NCBI RefSeq assembly: GCF_027172205.1
Contig: NC_070617.1
Coordinates: 2,053,501-2,117,500 of the forward strand
Direction: 5' to 3'
From: Podarcis raffonei
Taxonomy: Eukaryota; Chordata; Lepidosauria; Squamata; Lacertidae
Length of the DNA: 64,000 nt
Of this stretch, positions 1 through 12,194 are shown piece by piece. The stretch's first letter is position 1. Every line of letters starts with the position of its first letter. Made by a program: the position numbers and the translations under genes. A model generated the notes under the pieces. That model saw nothing but the letters and a program-made list of their open reading frames with translations. It was not told the origin of the DNA and did no database searches.

Positions 1-199
1 GTTTCCCAAAAGGTGTACTGGGGCCACCTGTGGGCCTCCGTGCTGCAACCCACCCAGAGCTTCCACATTGATCATGACATGGCCTTTTGGCTGGATCAAA
101 GCCTGCAACAGCAACTCACCAGCATGGAGAGTAGGGACTGTCTCCTCTGTGTGGAAAAGACCAGAAGAGATCTTGAGGGAAATTAGAAAGAGAGAAAAA

Positions 200-455
200 C
201 TATTACTCTCCCTCCAGGAGTTTGGATTTGATATCCCGCTTTATCACTACCCGAAGGAGTCTCAAAGCAGCTAACATTCTCCTTTCCCTTCCTCCCCCAC
301 AACAAACACTCTGTGAGGTGAGTGGGGCTGAGAGACTTCAGAGAAGTGTGACTGGCCCAAGGTCACCCAGCAGCTGCATGCGGAGAAGCAGGGAAGCAAA
401 CCCGGTTCCCCAGATTACGAGTCCACCGCTCTTAACCACTACACCACACTGGCCT
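200..455 (+). mobile_element. Family A interspersed repeat
   Basis: The copy runs from GTTTGGATTTGATATCCCGC to CTTAACCACTACACCACACT. It includes the segment CCAAGGTCACCCAGCAGC common to the family. The two small open frames here are by-products of the repeat. Confidence 0.6.
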
Positions 456-723
456 CCAGCCCCTTGTGTGTTTATTCCTTCGCATAACTCCCCACTGCCA
501 TCCCTAAACACTCACCCCAAACACGGGCATTGTCTTTTAAACTAAACTCTCAGGTGAGAGAGGAAGAAGACCCACTCATTTGCAAGCGAGATTCACTTTG
601 AGCCTTTGTGTTGCCTAAATGGCTCATCCCCAGCCTCGCCCCTCAAAAGGAAATTATCTGACTTAATTAGTTTCTAAAACATGTTGATTCCAAGGGATTG
701 GCGAGTTGTCTAATACACAGTTT

Positions 724-1107
724 TGTTTTGTTTTTGAATACATTTTTATTAATTTTAACATACAAATTATAAAACGTACCACACAAATTATTACAAATAC
801 ACTTTTTTGGACTTCCATCAGCACCTCTGATGATCTTCTGTCTTAACCTCTTTTTATGCATTACTTAATCTTATATTGTCTTTACCTCTCTTAACTTATC
901 ATCTCCCCTTTTCCATTTTTACAATATTTCCAACAATACTCCTCACAGAACTTCTTGCAAACCTACAAACATCGTCTGATCATCGCAAATACTTTTCATA
1001 TAGTTCGTAAAAATACTCCAGTCTTCCATAAATTTCTGGTCCCGCTGGTTTCGAATCCTTCCTGTTAATTTGTCTAATTCTGCATAGTCCATCAACTTCA
1101 TCCTCCT
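724..1107 (-). mobile_element. L1 LINE 3' end, 5'-truncated
   Basis: The minus strand encodes the last part of L1 ORF2 (KLMDYAELDKLTGRIRNQ type, then an acidic/Trp segment) followed by an A/T-rich 3' end. Perfect 14-base target-site duplications CTAATACACAGTTT flank it at 710-723 and 1108-1121. Length about 384 bases. Confidence 0.8.
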
Positions 1108-1724
1108 CTAATACACAGTTTAATAAGTTTGCCTAGCTTGATCAGCCGTTCACACATGCTAATTCCAGAGGATTAAAAGCGGCTAACACACATCTTAATA
1201 CATGCGGGTCTTAATTACCTTCCAACACTTGGGGGGTCTGATACATGGTCTTAACGCTCAAGCCTTAATGAAATGCTAACACCTAGAAACCTATAACATT
1301 ATCAAGAAAGACGATTGTTTCAATGTTCATGGATGATTTGATGACCTAAATAGATGGCTGCTGTTGCCTGATGCAAGATCATGAATGTTATGTGTCTGCT
1401 CCTGGGTGCCAGATTTGTCCAAGGCGAAGGTGAAAGAGTTCAGTGTGTAAGACAGATGCAATCCTGTCCACACCTCCTCAAGAGTAACCCCCACAGAAAT
1501 CAGTGGATGTTGACTTCTGAGTAAGCACTACCAGGGCTGGGCTTTAAGCTTTTCTGGGGAGCTGGTTTCTCTGTTTCCACGTGGGAGGGGCAGGGAGGGG
1601 AGGAAGAAGAAGTGAAATCCGAAATGTTACTCATTTTTAAGTAGTATTTATTGAGTCACCATAGAATCTCATGGCATGTTATCGTAAAGTCAGAAAGTCG
1701 TGGTTGGTTGGTTGGTTAGTTAGC

Positions 1725-2156
1725 CTCTACCAGAGCAGGGCCTTTTTAGCGCTAGCTCCTGCCTGGTAGAATGCTCTGTCTCATGAGACCAGGGCCCTGC
1801 GGGATATGATTTCTTTCCACAGGGCCTGTAAGACAGAGTTGTTCTGCCTGGCCTTTGACTTGGAATCCCCTTCCCCTCTTTCCTTTTTCCTTTCTCCTTC
1901 TGTGACGGAACTCCTATTTGGGGACTTCCCTGGCTTTTTTCTGGCCCATGTAGGACCAGTCTGGATAGTTGGCCTTGGTGAAGATTTGACATTTTCACCC
2001 CCAAAAAGTTTTTGATTTGTGTTTCTACTGAAATGAGGCTGCATTTTAATGTTGTACTTAATCTTGTTTTTAAGTTGTATTTTAACCAATTGTTTTTATA
2101 CATGGTGTTACCCGCCCTGAGCCTGGTCTTGGCTGGGGACGGCGGGGTATAAATAA

Positions 2157-2157
<1 letters not shown>
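1725..2157 (+). mobile_element. L2-like LINE 3' end (type B)
   Basis: The sequence resembles the C-terminal L2-type region (ETEHS, FHRACKTELFCLAF) and ends with a GGGTATAAATAAATTA junction into a (TTA)n array. A second copy with the same ending is at 54406-54890. Confidence 0.65.

Positions 2158-2204
<47 letters not shown>
2158..2204 (+). repeat. (TTA)n microsatellite at a LINE 3' end
   Basis: About 16 TTA units directly follow the GGGTATAAATAAA terminus of the preceding L2-like copy, so the array was probably seeded by the LINE tail. Confidence 0.9.
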
Positions 2205-2207
<3 letters not shown>

Positions 2208-2310
2208 TCCCCTTTTTCTCCAAGTAGCTCCAGGTGGCATACATGGTTCTCTCCTCCCCTTCATTTATTCTCACAGCAACCCTGTGAGGTAGGTTAGGCT
2301 GAGAGGCAGT

Positions 2311-3482
2311 GACTGAATGAAGGGAACGCAGTGGATGTAGCCTACCTTGATTTCAGCAAGGCATTTGACAAGGTGCCCCATGATATTCTTGTAAAGAAGC
2401 TGGTAAAATGCGATCTTGACTATGCTACCACTCAGTAGATTTGTAACTGGCTGACTGACCGAACCCAAAGGGTGCTCATCAATGGTTCCTCTTCATCCTG
2501 GAGAAGAGTGACTAGTGGGGTGCCACAGGGTTCTGTCTTGGGCCCGGTCTTATTCAACATCTTTATCAACGACTTGGATGATGGACTCAAGGGCATCCTG
2601 ATCAAATTTGCAGATGACACCAAACTGGGAGGGGTGGCTAACATCCCAGAGGACAGGATCACACTTCAAAACGACCTTGACAGATTAGAGAACTGGGCCA
2701 AAACAAACAAGATGAACTTTAACAGGGAGAAATGTAAAGTATTGCACTTGGGCAAAAAAAATGAGAGGCACAAATACAAGATGGGTGACACCTGGCTTGA
2801 GAGCAGTACATGTGAAAAGGATCTAGGAGTCTTGGTTGACCACAAACTTGACATGAGCCAACAGTGTGACGCGGCAGCTAAAAAAGCCAATGCAATTCTG
2901 GGCTGCATCAATAGGAGTATAGCATCTAGATCAAGGGAAGTAATAGTGCCACTGTATTCTGCTCTGGTCAGACCTCACCTGGAGTCCTGTGTCCAGTTCT
3001 GGGCGCCACAGTTCAAGAAGGACACTGACAAACTGGAACGTGTCCAGAGGAGGGCGAGCAAAATGGTCAAAGGCCTGGAAACGATGCCTTATGAGGAACG
3101 GCTAAGGGAGCTGGGCATGTTTAGCCTGGAGAAGAGGAGGTTAAGGGGTGATATGATAGCCATGTTCAAATATATAAAAGGATGTCACATAGAGGAGGGA
3201 GAAAGGTTGTTTTCTGCTGCTCCAGAGAAGCGGACACGGAGCAATGGATCCAAACTGCAGGAAAGAAGATTCCACCTAAACATTAGGAAGAACTTCCTGA
3301 CAGTAAGAGCTGTTTGACAGTGGAATTTGCTGCCAAGGAGTGTGGTGGAGTCTCCTTCTTTGGAGGTCTTTAAGCAGAGGCTTGACAACCATATGTCAGG
3401 AGTGCTCTGATGGTGTTTCCTGCTTGGCAGGGGGTTGGACTCGATGGCCCTTGTGGTCTCTTCCAACTCTATGATTCTATGA
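2311..3482 (+). mobile_element. CR1 LINE, 5'-truncated
   Basis: The open frame 2472-3317 encodes the reverse-transcriptase half of CR1: [20 protein letters not shown], the catalytic FADD at about 2607, then KLERVQRRA and [19 protein letters not shown]. It ends just before the QWNLLPRSVVESPSLEVFK segment, separated by one stop at 3315-3317. The 3' end CTCTATGATTCTATGA is the CR1-type terminal repeat. The insertion interrupts a family A repeat. Confidence 0.92.
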
Positions 3483-3542
3483 CTGGCCAAAGGCCACCCA
3501 GTAAGAGCTTCATGGCTAAGAGAGAGAAACCCAGCAAGATGG

Positions 3543-3561
3543 GCAGGGTATAAATAATAAA

Positions 3562-3610
<49 letters not shown>
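3543..3610 (+). repeat. Short LINE/SINE terminus plus (ATT)n array inside family A repeat
   Basis: GGGTATAAATAATAAAATT leads into about 16 ATT units, as in the L2-like 3' ends. The family A repeat continues after it with CCTGGTCTCCCAAGTGCTAG. Confidence 0.6.
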
Positions 3611-3611
<1 letters not shown>

Positions 3612-3909
3612 CATCCTGGTCTCCCAAGTGCTAGTCCGATACTCTAACCACTACACCACACTGGTTATGACAGGGTGAAAGAACTGGTCATCGTTCAGTT
3701 AAGGTTGTGTGCTTAGGAACATTGGGTTGTAGCCCACAGTCTTACTCAGAGCCGACCCACTAAAATTAATAGACAGGACTCATTTCAGCTAATTTCAATG
3801 GATAGAACTTAGCTGGAGTCAACTGAAGATGTCGTTCTTCCTTGACGGACAAAATAAGCACAAACAGTTGTGCAGTGTTCAAGGGGAACAGGGGGTTGAA
3901 GACATGTTA

Positions 3910-3910
<1 letters not shown>

Positions 3911-3961
<51 letters not shown>

Positions 3962-3962
3962 A
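3911..3962 (+). repeat. (ATT)n microsatellite
   Basis: An uninterrupted ATT array of about 16-17 units followed by AATATTTCAATTTATACACC, again next to a LINE-like terminus. Confidence 0.9.
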
Positions 3963-4559
3963 TATTTCAATTTATACACCACCCTGTGTATAAATGTTGC
4001 AAGGTATATCTTGCAAGGTTCCTATCTCCACTCTCTTAGAGCCACCAGATCAGCGTGAAAGGGGACCTTTTTAGTCACTAGGAACTCTTCTTGCCCTTTG
4101 TGCCGAACAGAGCTCATCCAACTGAAAATAGTGGAATCAGTCACGAAGAATCGTCTCTGAGGGCCACTCTGGAGCAGGTGGAGGGGAAGAAAAGAGCTGC
4201 TAAGCAACAGATTTTGTGTATTCCCCAAAGAGAAGCATTTGGGAACAGCAGAAACACAAGGTGCTTCAGCTTCAAGAGAATGGTGTGCAAGTTCTGGAAC
4301 GTCCACACAACTCTAGATATCACTCCAGAAGTAGATGTTGAAGAACTCCAAATCGTTTGCCCATGAACGTACACAGAACTTGGCAGATTTAGCAGAAAGG
4401 GAACATGAGGAGTTCTATATTGAGTGTTGCAATGCGTCCCCATTTGTTATTATTGTATAATAGTGTAATTATAAGATATAGTTGCATGATCTTGGAAGGT
4501 TAAATAATCTTAGAAGGGGGTGCGTCTGATAAATAAATAAATAAATAAATGTGCTTGTT

Positions 4560-4737
4560 TGTTTGTTTGTTGTATTTATATACCATCTCTTCCTCCAAGG
4601 AGCTCAGGGTGGCATATGTGGTTCTCCCTCTTCTCATTTAAACTCCCCACAACAACCTTGCACAGTAGGTTAGGCTAAGAGGCAGCAGCAGCTGTCCCTT
4701 GAGGTCGCACACAGTTTCATGGCAAAGAGGGGATTTG
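4560..4737 (+). mobile_element. Old unclassified interspersed repeat (family A), left part; resumes at 8746-8796
   Basis: The text TATATACCATCTCTTCCTCC followed by GGAGCTCAGGGTGGC, and after the BovB/L1 insertion CCTAGTCCAACACTCTAAC with CTACACCACACTGG, is one copy of a repeat that recurs at 200-455, 2205-2310, 3483-3665, 14015-14216, 52600-52780 and 53825-54045. I do not know its library name. Confidence 0.6.
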
Positions 4738-4844
4738 AAAAAGCAGAGACATCACCTTGCCAACAAAGGTCCGTATAGTTAAAGCTATGGTTTTCCCAGT
4801 AGTGATGTATGGAAGTGAGAGCTGGACCATCAAGAAGGCTGATC
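4738..4844 (+). mobile_element. BovB (RTE) LINE fragment, left part split by L1
   Basis: Translation resembles the BovB ORF2 C-terminal region (RIVKAMVFPVVMYGSESW type). The copy continues at 8352 after the L1 insertion, and the two halves share the L1 target-site duplication. Confidence 0.85.
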
Positions 4845-7800
4845 TTGATTGACATTTGGAGAACAAAACACCCATTAGAGAGAGAGGGAACCTTCTTTTC
4901 TGAAGCCAAAATGACATGGACTCGGATTGACCAAATTTGGGTGACTAGCAGTATGGCGTCGAATATAAAGAAAGTGGAAATCTGCCCAAAAACTCTCTCC
5001 GACCATAACGCAGTAAAGATGGTGATGAAGCAAACAACAACTGGTTCCTTCAGATGGAGAATGAATGACACCTTATTTAGAGACGAGGAGATCTGTAAAA
5101 AGGCCCAAAAAACTCTGAAAGATTACTTCGAAATCAATTTAAGGACTAAAGTAGAAAAAAGAATAGTATGGGACGCAAGTAAAGCCGTGATGAGAGGGTT
5201 TTTGATACAACAAAATACATTAAAGAAAAGAAAGCAAAACGAGAGGAAAGAGAAAATCTTGGAAATGATAAAAGAAGGGGAAAGGAAATTAAGATTGAAG
5301 CCAAAATCGCAAGAGATTTTAAGAGAAATTAAACTGTACCAAACACAATATATGGAACTGATGAATCAAGAAATAGAATGGAAAATTAAACAAATGAGAC
5401 AGAAGACTTTTGAACCTGCAGATAAATGTGGCAAGTTATTGGCTTGGCAAATAAAGAAGAGACAAAAACTCAACACGGTAACAAACTTAGAAGTTGAGGG
5501 AAAGAACATATGCAACCCAGTGGAAATTAGGAACTGTTTTCAGAGCTACTTTAGACAACTGTATACACAAGGGCCGCAGAAAGAAACAGATATACAACAA
5601 TTCCTCGAGAAAAATGGGCTGAAAAAGATTTCGCAGGAAAGTAAGACAATTTTGAACCAGGAGATATCAGCACAGGAAATAGAAGATGCCATTCAAAACA
5701 TGACGTTGGGCAAATCACCTGGACCGGATGGACTGACTTCCAAATATTACAAAGTTTTGAAGGAAGGGCTTATACAACCTTTGAAGGAAGTCTGCAACGA
5801 GATCATGGAGGGGAGGAAGGCACCCGATACGTGGAGAGAGGCCTACATTACACTTATACCAAAGACAGAGACTGAAAAGACCCAACTTAAGAACTACCGA
5901 CCCATCTCGTTATTAAATGTGGATTACAAAATCTTTGCTGATGTTTTAGCAAAGAGACTGAAAAGAGTTTTGATGGAGGAGATTCATGGGGACCAAGCGG
6001 GCTTCCTCCCGAAAAGGCATTTGTCGGACAATGTAAGGAATATAATTGACATTTTGGAGAAGTTGGAAGTGAATATAAACACTAAAGCTGTTTTGATATT
6101 TGTGGACGCCGAGAAAGCCTTTGACAATATATCTTGGAGTTTCATGTTGAAGAACCTCCGGGGGATGGGGGTAGGCCAAGGGTTCGAAAATGGTATAGGT
6201 GCAATATACTCTGAACAGAAAGCAAAATTAATTGTAAATAATGTGGTAACAGAAGAGTTTAAGATTGAAAAAGGGACACGTCAGGGGTGCCCTATCGCCC
6301 CACTACTTTTTATATCGGTCCTGGAGGTTTTGCTTAATATGATTAGGAAGGACCAGTTGGTCAAAGGGGTTCAGGTCGGAGCTAAACAATACAAATTGAG
6401 AGCATTTGCAGATGACTTAGTACTTACTTTACAAGAGCCAGAAGCTAGTACGAAAAGAGTTTTGGAAATAATTCAAGAGTTTGGTCAAATGGCAGGATTC
6501 AAATTGAATAAGTTAAAAACTAAGGTATTAGAGAAAAATTTAACACAGATTGAAAAAGAAAGGTTTCAGAATGAGACGGGGTTGACTGTGGTTAAAAAAG
6601 TGAAATACTTGGGTGTGAATATGACAGCTAAGAATGTGAATTTATTTAAAGACAATTATGAAAAAACTTGGACAGAAGTGAAAAAAGATCTGGAGATTTG
6701 GTCAAACTTGAAGCTTTCCTTGTTAGGCCGAATTGCAGTTATAAAAATGAATGTATTGCCAAGAATGTTGTTTTTGTTTCAAGCATTACAAATAATGGAT
6801 AAAATGGACTGTTTCAAGAAGTGGCAGAAAGATATATCTAAATTTGTCTGGCAGGGCAAGAAGCCCAGAATAAAATTTAAGATATTAACGGATTCAAAGG
6901 AAAGAGGGGGGTTTGCCCTGCCAGACTTTAAACTGTACTATGAAGCGGCAGCTTTCTGCTGGCTAAAAGATTGGCTGCTTCTTGAAAACACAGACATTTT
7001 GGATTTGGAAGGTTTTAACAATATTTTTGGGTGGCATGCATATCTGTGGTATGACAAGGTTAAAGCGCATAAAAGTTTTAAAAACCATATTGTCAGAAAA
7101 GCACTATTAAATGTCTGGGTCAGATATAAAGATTTGCTGGAAAATAAAACTCCAAGGTGGTTGTCGCCAATGGAAGCTAAGGCAGTTAAAAAGTTAAATA
7201 TGGAGTCGAAATGGCCAAGATATTGGGAAATTCTGGAAAAGGAAGGGGACAAATTGAGATTGCAGAGTTTTGAAAAATTAAAAGGGAAGGTGAGAGATTG
7301 GTTGTATTATCATCAAATAAACGAAGTGTTCAAATTGGACAGTAAAATTGGCTTTCAGGTGGAAAAATCAAAATTAGAGACTGAACTGTTAGAATCCAGT
7401 ACTAAGAATTTGTCAAAAATGTACAATTTGCTGCTGAAATGGAATACACAAGATGAAACGGTTAAATCAACTATGATTAAATGGGCTCAGGACATTGGTC
7501 ATAATATTTTGTTCGCTGACTGGGAAAAGTTGTGGACCACCGGGATGAAATTTACGGCATGTAATGCCTTAAGAGAAAATATTATGAAGATGATTTATAG
7601 GTGGTACATAACCCCAGTCAAGCTTGCAAAGATTTACCATTTGCCTGACAATAAATGTTGGAAATGTAAGGAAAAGGAAGGTACATTCTTTCACCTTTGG
7701 TGGACGTGCCCGAAGATTAAGGCATTCTGGGAAATGATCTATAATGAACTGAAAAAGGTATTTAAATATACTTTCCCTAAGAAACCAGAGGCCTTTCTCT

Positions 7801-8351
7801 TGGGTATTGTCGGCCAGGGGGTGTTAAAGACAGATATAACTTTCTTTATGTACGCTACAACAGCAGCTAGAATACTTATTGCAAAGTACTGGAAGACACA
7901 GGATCTACCCACACTGGAAGAATGGCAGATGAAGGTGATGGACTGCATGGGCTTGGCAGAAATGACGAGCAGAATCCGAAACCAGGGAAAAGAAACGGCG
8001 GAAGAAGAATGGAAAAAGTTTAAGGACTATTTAAAGAAATATTACAAAATTAATGACAGTTAGAATGATGTTGGACTAAAGTAAATGGTTACTATTAGTA
8101 ATGGTTAAGACAAGGAGAATAAGGATGATTAGCTTAAATTTATAGTAAAATAAGGGAAGATTTGCTGAACAATTGATTAGAATTTGGAATACAGAAACGG
8201 GAGGCATGAGGAAGTCGAAGAAGAAAGGTTTAACAAATTAGGACATGAAATGGTACTTGTTTCTTGTTCTGTTTTTGTCTTCTGTTTGTTTATGTATGTT
8301 TTGTTTGTATGAATATAAAAATTGTTTAATAAAAATATTTAAAAAAAAAAA
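4845..8351 (+). mobile_element. L1 LINE, 5'-truncated, with a long open ORF2
   Basis: A single open frame, 4809-8063, covers most of ORF2 (about 1070 codons belong to the element). It starts inside the endonuclease, whose last motif SDHNAV is seen near 5000. Reverse transcriptase follows with YRPISLLN, a VDAEKAFD block, GTRQGCPIAP and the catalytic FADD (about 6408). The C-terminal part contains a zinc-knuckle-like CWKCKEKEG...H...C pattern near 7660. A 3' UTR with AATAAA and an A tail ends at 8351. A 13-base target-site duplication, AAGAAGGCTGATC, flanks it at 4832-4844 and 8352-8364. ORF1 and the 5' UTR are missing. The lack of stops in over 3 kb suggests a recent insertion. Confidence 0.92.
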
Positions 8352-8745
8352 AAGAAGGCTGATCGCCGAAGAATTGATGCCTTTGAATTCTGGTGCTGGA
8401 GGAGACTCTTGAGAGTCCCATGGACTGCAAGAAGATCAAACCTCTCCATTCTGAAGGAAATCAGCCCTGAGTGCTCACTGGAAGGACAGATCCTGAAGCT
8501 GAGGCTCCAAGACTTTGGCCACCTCATGAGAAGAGAAGACTCCCTGGAAAAGACCCTGACGTTGGGAAAGATGGAGGGCATAAGGAGAAGGGGACGACAG
8601 AGGACGAGATGGTTGGACAGTGTTCTTGACGCTACCAGCATAAGTTTGACTGAACTGCGGGAGGCAGTGGAAGACAGGAGTGCCTGGCGTTCTCTGGTCC
8701 ATGGGGCCACGAAGAGTCGGACATGACTAAATGATTAAACAACAA
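8352..8745 (+). mobile_element. BovB (RTE) LINE fragment, right part and 3' end
   Basis: The open stretch 8409-8726 encodes the familiar BovB C-terminus (RVPWTARRSNLSILKEISP, DFGHLMRREDSLEKT, GRQRTRWLDSV). It ends in the AGTCGGACATGACTAAA tail with AAC repeats typical of the BovB 3' end. Confidence 0.88.
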
Positions 8746-8796
8746 CTCTGCCCAGGTCCTAGTCCAACACTCTAACTACTACACCACACTGGTTCT

Positions 8797-9805
8797 CACC
8801 GGTTGCTGTTCTGAATGGATCCTGCACTTCTGAGTTTTCCAGAGCTCTTCAGAGCCTGAATATTGTCTCTGGAGCAGCCGAGATTCAGCGAACACACCAG
8901 CTGCTTGGGGCTGCCAGAAATTAATCGCCTTCACCCACTGCCGAGCAAAAAGTGCTTCCCCCATTCTGGCATTCCTATTTTCCTAGGAAGCTGATGTCAC
9001 TCTGTTGCAAGCTTGACCAGGCGCCCTTCGCAGGGGTGGCCATGGCTGCCCCACCCAATTCATCTTGCCAGTCTTGTTTCACCAGTAGGTACATTTGCAA
9101 GTCACCTGAGAGTTTTCTGTATGCGCTGGCTTCAGGCCGAGCGATTGTGAAACAATGCATTAGTTCAGGGCAGGAATGAGTAACCCATCAAATAAATTAC
9201 TCCATCAGGTTTCTCATAGGGCAGAACATTTACATTTATGGCTATGGTGGCACACCTAACCTACGCATTGTCTGTGTTATCATATCATGGATATGGGGAC
9301 ACAGGAGAAAATCATTAATTCGTGGGTATATGAACCGTCGTCTCCTTGGTCCTAGTCTGGCACTGTAACCACTCTACTACACTGCCTCAAAATTCACATA
9401 TCAGTGCATAAAAAATAAGACAGAAGATGCTTATGAATAAACTAGTGCGTGCACACACTTTGATTGATGAGCACATGAATTAGTCTGATCAGTTCAACCC
9501 AATTTGGACATTCCCTTTCATGGTTATTACAAAACGGTGTACATTTTGTCGGCGTTAGCAGTAATTCCTAATAAATCAACGAATGCTGACATTCAAGCAA
9601 TCTATCTCTTTATTGCAGTAAATGACCCATACCCAAACAGAACCTTTGAACAAATTTATAAAGCAATGTCGCATGTCACCAAATCTCTGAGTGTGAGATT
9701 TTGTTCCAGGCGCTTACCCAAGTTTGGGTTCCTTGGAATGAAGGTCAGTGGAGACGGTGTTGTCTTTAGAATATAGGGTTTTATTTACACATATATACAA
9801 CCTGG
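8797..9805. other. Stretch without an identified gene
   Basis: I see no gene here. Short open frames at 8952-9179 and 9504-9776 have no recognisable motifs. The segment AATCTATCTCTTTATTGCAG near 9598 recurs in slightly altered form near 13100, which suggests an undescribed dispersed repeat. Confidence 0.4.
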
Positions 9806-10172
9806 ATGGGACACGGGCGGCACTGTGGTCTAAATCACTGAGCCTCTTGGGCCTGCCGATCAGAAGGTTGGTGGTTTGAATCCCCGCGACGGGGTGAGCT
9901 CCCGTTGCTCAGTCCCTGCTCCTGCCAACCTAGCAGTTCAAAAGCACATCAAAGTGCAAGTAAATAAATAGGTACTGCTACGGCGGGAAGGTAAACAGTG
10001 TTTCCGTGCGCTGCTCTGGTTCGCCAGAAGCGGCTTAGTCCTGCTGGCCACGTGACCCGGAAGCTGTCTGAGGACAAACGCTGGCTCCTCGGCCTATAGA
10101 GCGAGATGAGCACCACAACCCCAGAGTCATCCGCGACTAGACCAAACGATCAGGGGTCCCTTTACCTTTATA
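9806..10172 (+). mobile_element. Sauria-type tRNA-derived SINE
   Basis: The copy starts GGACACGGGCGGCACTGTGG and carries a Pol III B-box-like GGTTTGAATCC near 9874. It ends in CAGGGGTCCCTTTACCTTTA, the tail shared with squamate BovB. Length about 365 bases. Confidence 0.85.
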
Positions 10173-10972
10173 TACAACCTGGGCATAGGGTGGTCTCACA
10201 GCCTTAACACCCCAACGGATTTTGCTTCTTCTTTGCTCACAGCTTTGGGTGCAACACAGAACAAGCCCATCTCTGTGCCTCCAGCTTCCAGCCTGATTCC
10301 AGATCAGCTCAGCCACACGACTTGGCCATTATTCTACTACCTATCAGCTAGGTGAGTGGAGTGGAGGAAAGGCTGAGCTATTAGGCTAGAGCAGCGACGT
10401 CCAACCGGTCGACTGCGATCAACAGGTAGATCCCCTGAAGATCGCTGCCGATCATGGACTACATATTGATCTGGGGGGGGGGAATTGTTGAATTCCTGTC
10501 TCCGCCCTGGCCCCCGTCTCTCTGTCCTCCCATCACATAAATTGTGCGCTATGTTGTCGTATGCTCCCGACGATTGTGGAAACGTTAGCACCTCCCTCCT
10601 GCAAAATCTGAACAACTCTGCCCCCCCTAAAAAAACCTCAGTAACTATGGATAGAGACTGCCAGGTTTTTTTTTATACTGGGAATAGATCATCGTCTCTT
10701 GGGAGCTGGACGTGCCTGGGCTAGAGGTAACCATCACTTAGTTGTACTTTCAGCAACCTGGCTCATTCTTTTGGGATGCTGATGAGGACATTGAAGTGCC
10801 CAGTTGAGATTATTGTCTTACAGAGAAACCTGCCTGACCCATCTGTCAACTTCCCCTATTAGATTCTAAACCTTCTTGAGTGGAGTGCCCCAAGAATTGA
10901 AAGAGGGCATCATCCAGACTGAACCCACAACAATGACACCAAACAAAGCAAAATAGGGAACCAGTACAATAA

Positions 10973-11331
10973 CAGGTGGCGCTGTGGGTTAAACCACTGA
11001 GCCTAGGACTTGCTGATCAGAAGGTTGGTGGTTCGAATCCCCGCGATGGGGTGAGCTCCCATTGCTTGGTCCCTGCTCCTGCCAACCTAGCAGTTCGAAA
11101 GCACGTCAAAGTGCAAGTAGATAAATAGGTACCGCTCCAGCGGGAAGGTGAACGGCATTTCAGTGCGCTGCTCTGGTTCGCCAGAAGCAGCTTAGTCATG
11201 CTGGCCACATGACCTAGAAGCCATCTGAGGACAAATGCCGGCTCCCTCGGCCAGTAAAGCGAGATGAGCGCCGCAACCCCAGAGTCGGTCACGACTGGAC
11301 CTAACGGTCAGGGGTCCCTTTACCTTTACAA
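10973..11331 (+). mobile_element. Sauria-type SINE
   Basis: GGTGGCGCTGTGGGTTAAACC head, GGTTCGAATCC B box near 11030, and CAGGGGTCCCTTTACCTTTA end. It is close to full length and less diverged than the copy at 9806. Confidence 0.87.
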
Positions 11332-12104
11332 TAAAATGACTAAGAAGTGTTTCATGCTATAGAACATCAGACCTGGAAAGCAAAATTATAAGTTGACTAA
11401 ATTAGTGCTTGGCAAGTTTTAAAGGTAGCAGTAGAACCTTTAGCCAACCTGAAGGAGACATGTGTGTTTTGATCTGAAAGGAGTTTTTTAAAAAGCACAA
11501 AATGCATCCAATCATTTTGGGAATTGCAGTTAAAAATGAGTTCATTAAAAATCCTATGTATATCACAATAATGAGAGCAATGCAGAAGAACACAAGATAT
11601 TGATTCTACCTCTCCAGATTCACAGAGGCATTTATGTTGATAATATGGAATTTTCCTGCACTGCCATTGTTGGAAGAACATTTAAATGTGCCAGAGTAAA
11701 GATTGTATCTGAACTGAGAGTAAATTAAGATTGTTTGCTGGTTTACAGGGCTTAAGTGCTCTGTCAATTAGCATGCTGTTTGATGTTAAGTCTAGATCAT
11801 ATGGGCATTTAGCAACTGAATATTGCTCTGACCAATTCATTTCCCATAAGGAATGTTGACATGGTTATTTGAATATTTATACTCCTCTTCCGCTTCTTAC
11901 ATTGATATTTACACTCCTCTTCCTCTAATGAGATCAGAAGCGTTTAAATGGTCCTTCCATCTTTTAGCCTCACATCAATATTATGAGTTAGGATAGTCTA
12001 CAAGAATTTTCCAATGTCTCTGAGTAAGCTTTGGTTTTTTTAGTAATTCCCTGAGCCTTGCTCTCCCTTCTCCAATGCTCTAGGGGCCACGTGATAACGC
12101 TTCA
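11332..12104. other. Stretch without an identified gene
   Basis: AT-rich sequence. Small overlapping minus-strand frames at 11397-11681 show no conserved motif. Nothing else recognised. Confidence 0.4.
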
Positions 12105-12192
12105 TGCTTAAGAACATTAGGAGAGCCAGGCTGGATTAGGCCAATGGCCAATCTAGTCTAGCAAGCATCCTATTCTCTCTCAAGCCAAGCAG
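12105..12192 (-). mobile_element. CR1-like LINE fragment (family 2)
   Basis: The reverse complement contains the ending ...CTGGACTAGATTGGCCATTGG..., the 3' terminal part of a second CR1-like family with longer copies at 34652-35085 and 36695-37085. Confidence 0.5.
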
Positions 12193-12194
12193 AT

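Noticed and set aside
4809-8063. Large host gene of 1084 codons
   Set aside because: It carries L1 reverse-transcriptase motifs, an A tail and a target-site duplication, so it is a LINE. The first dozen codons lie in BovB.
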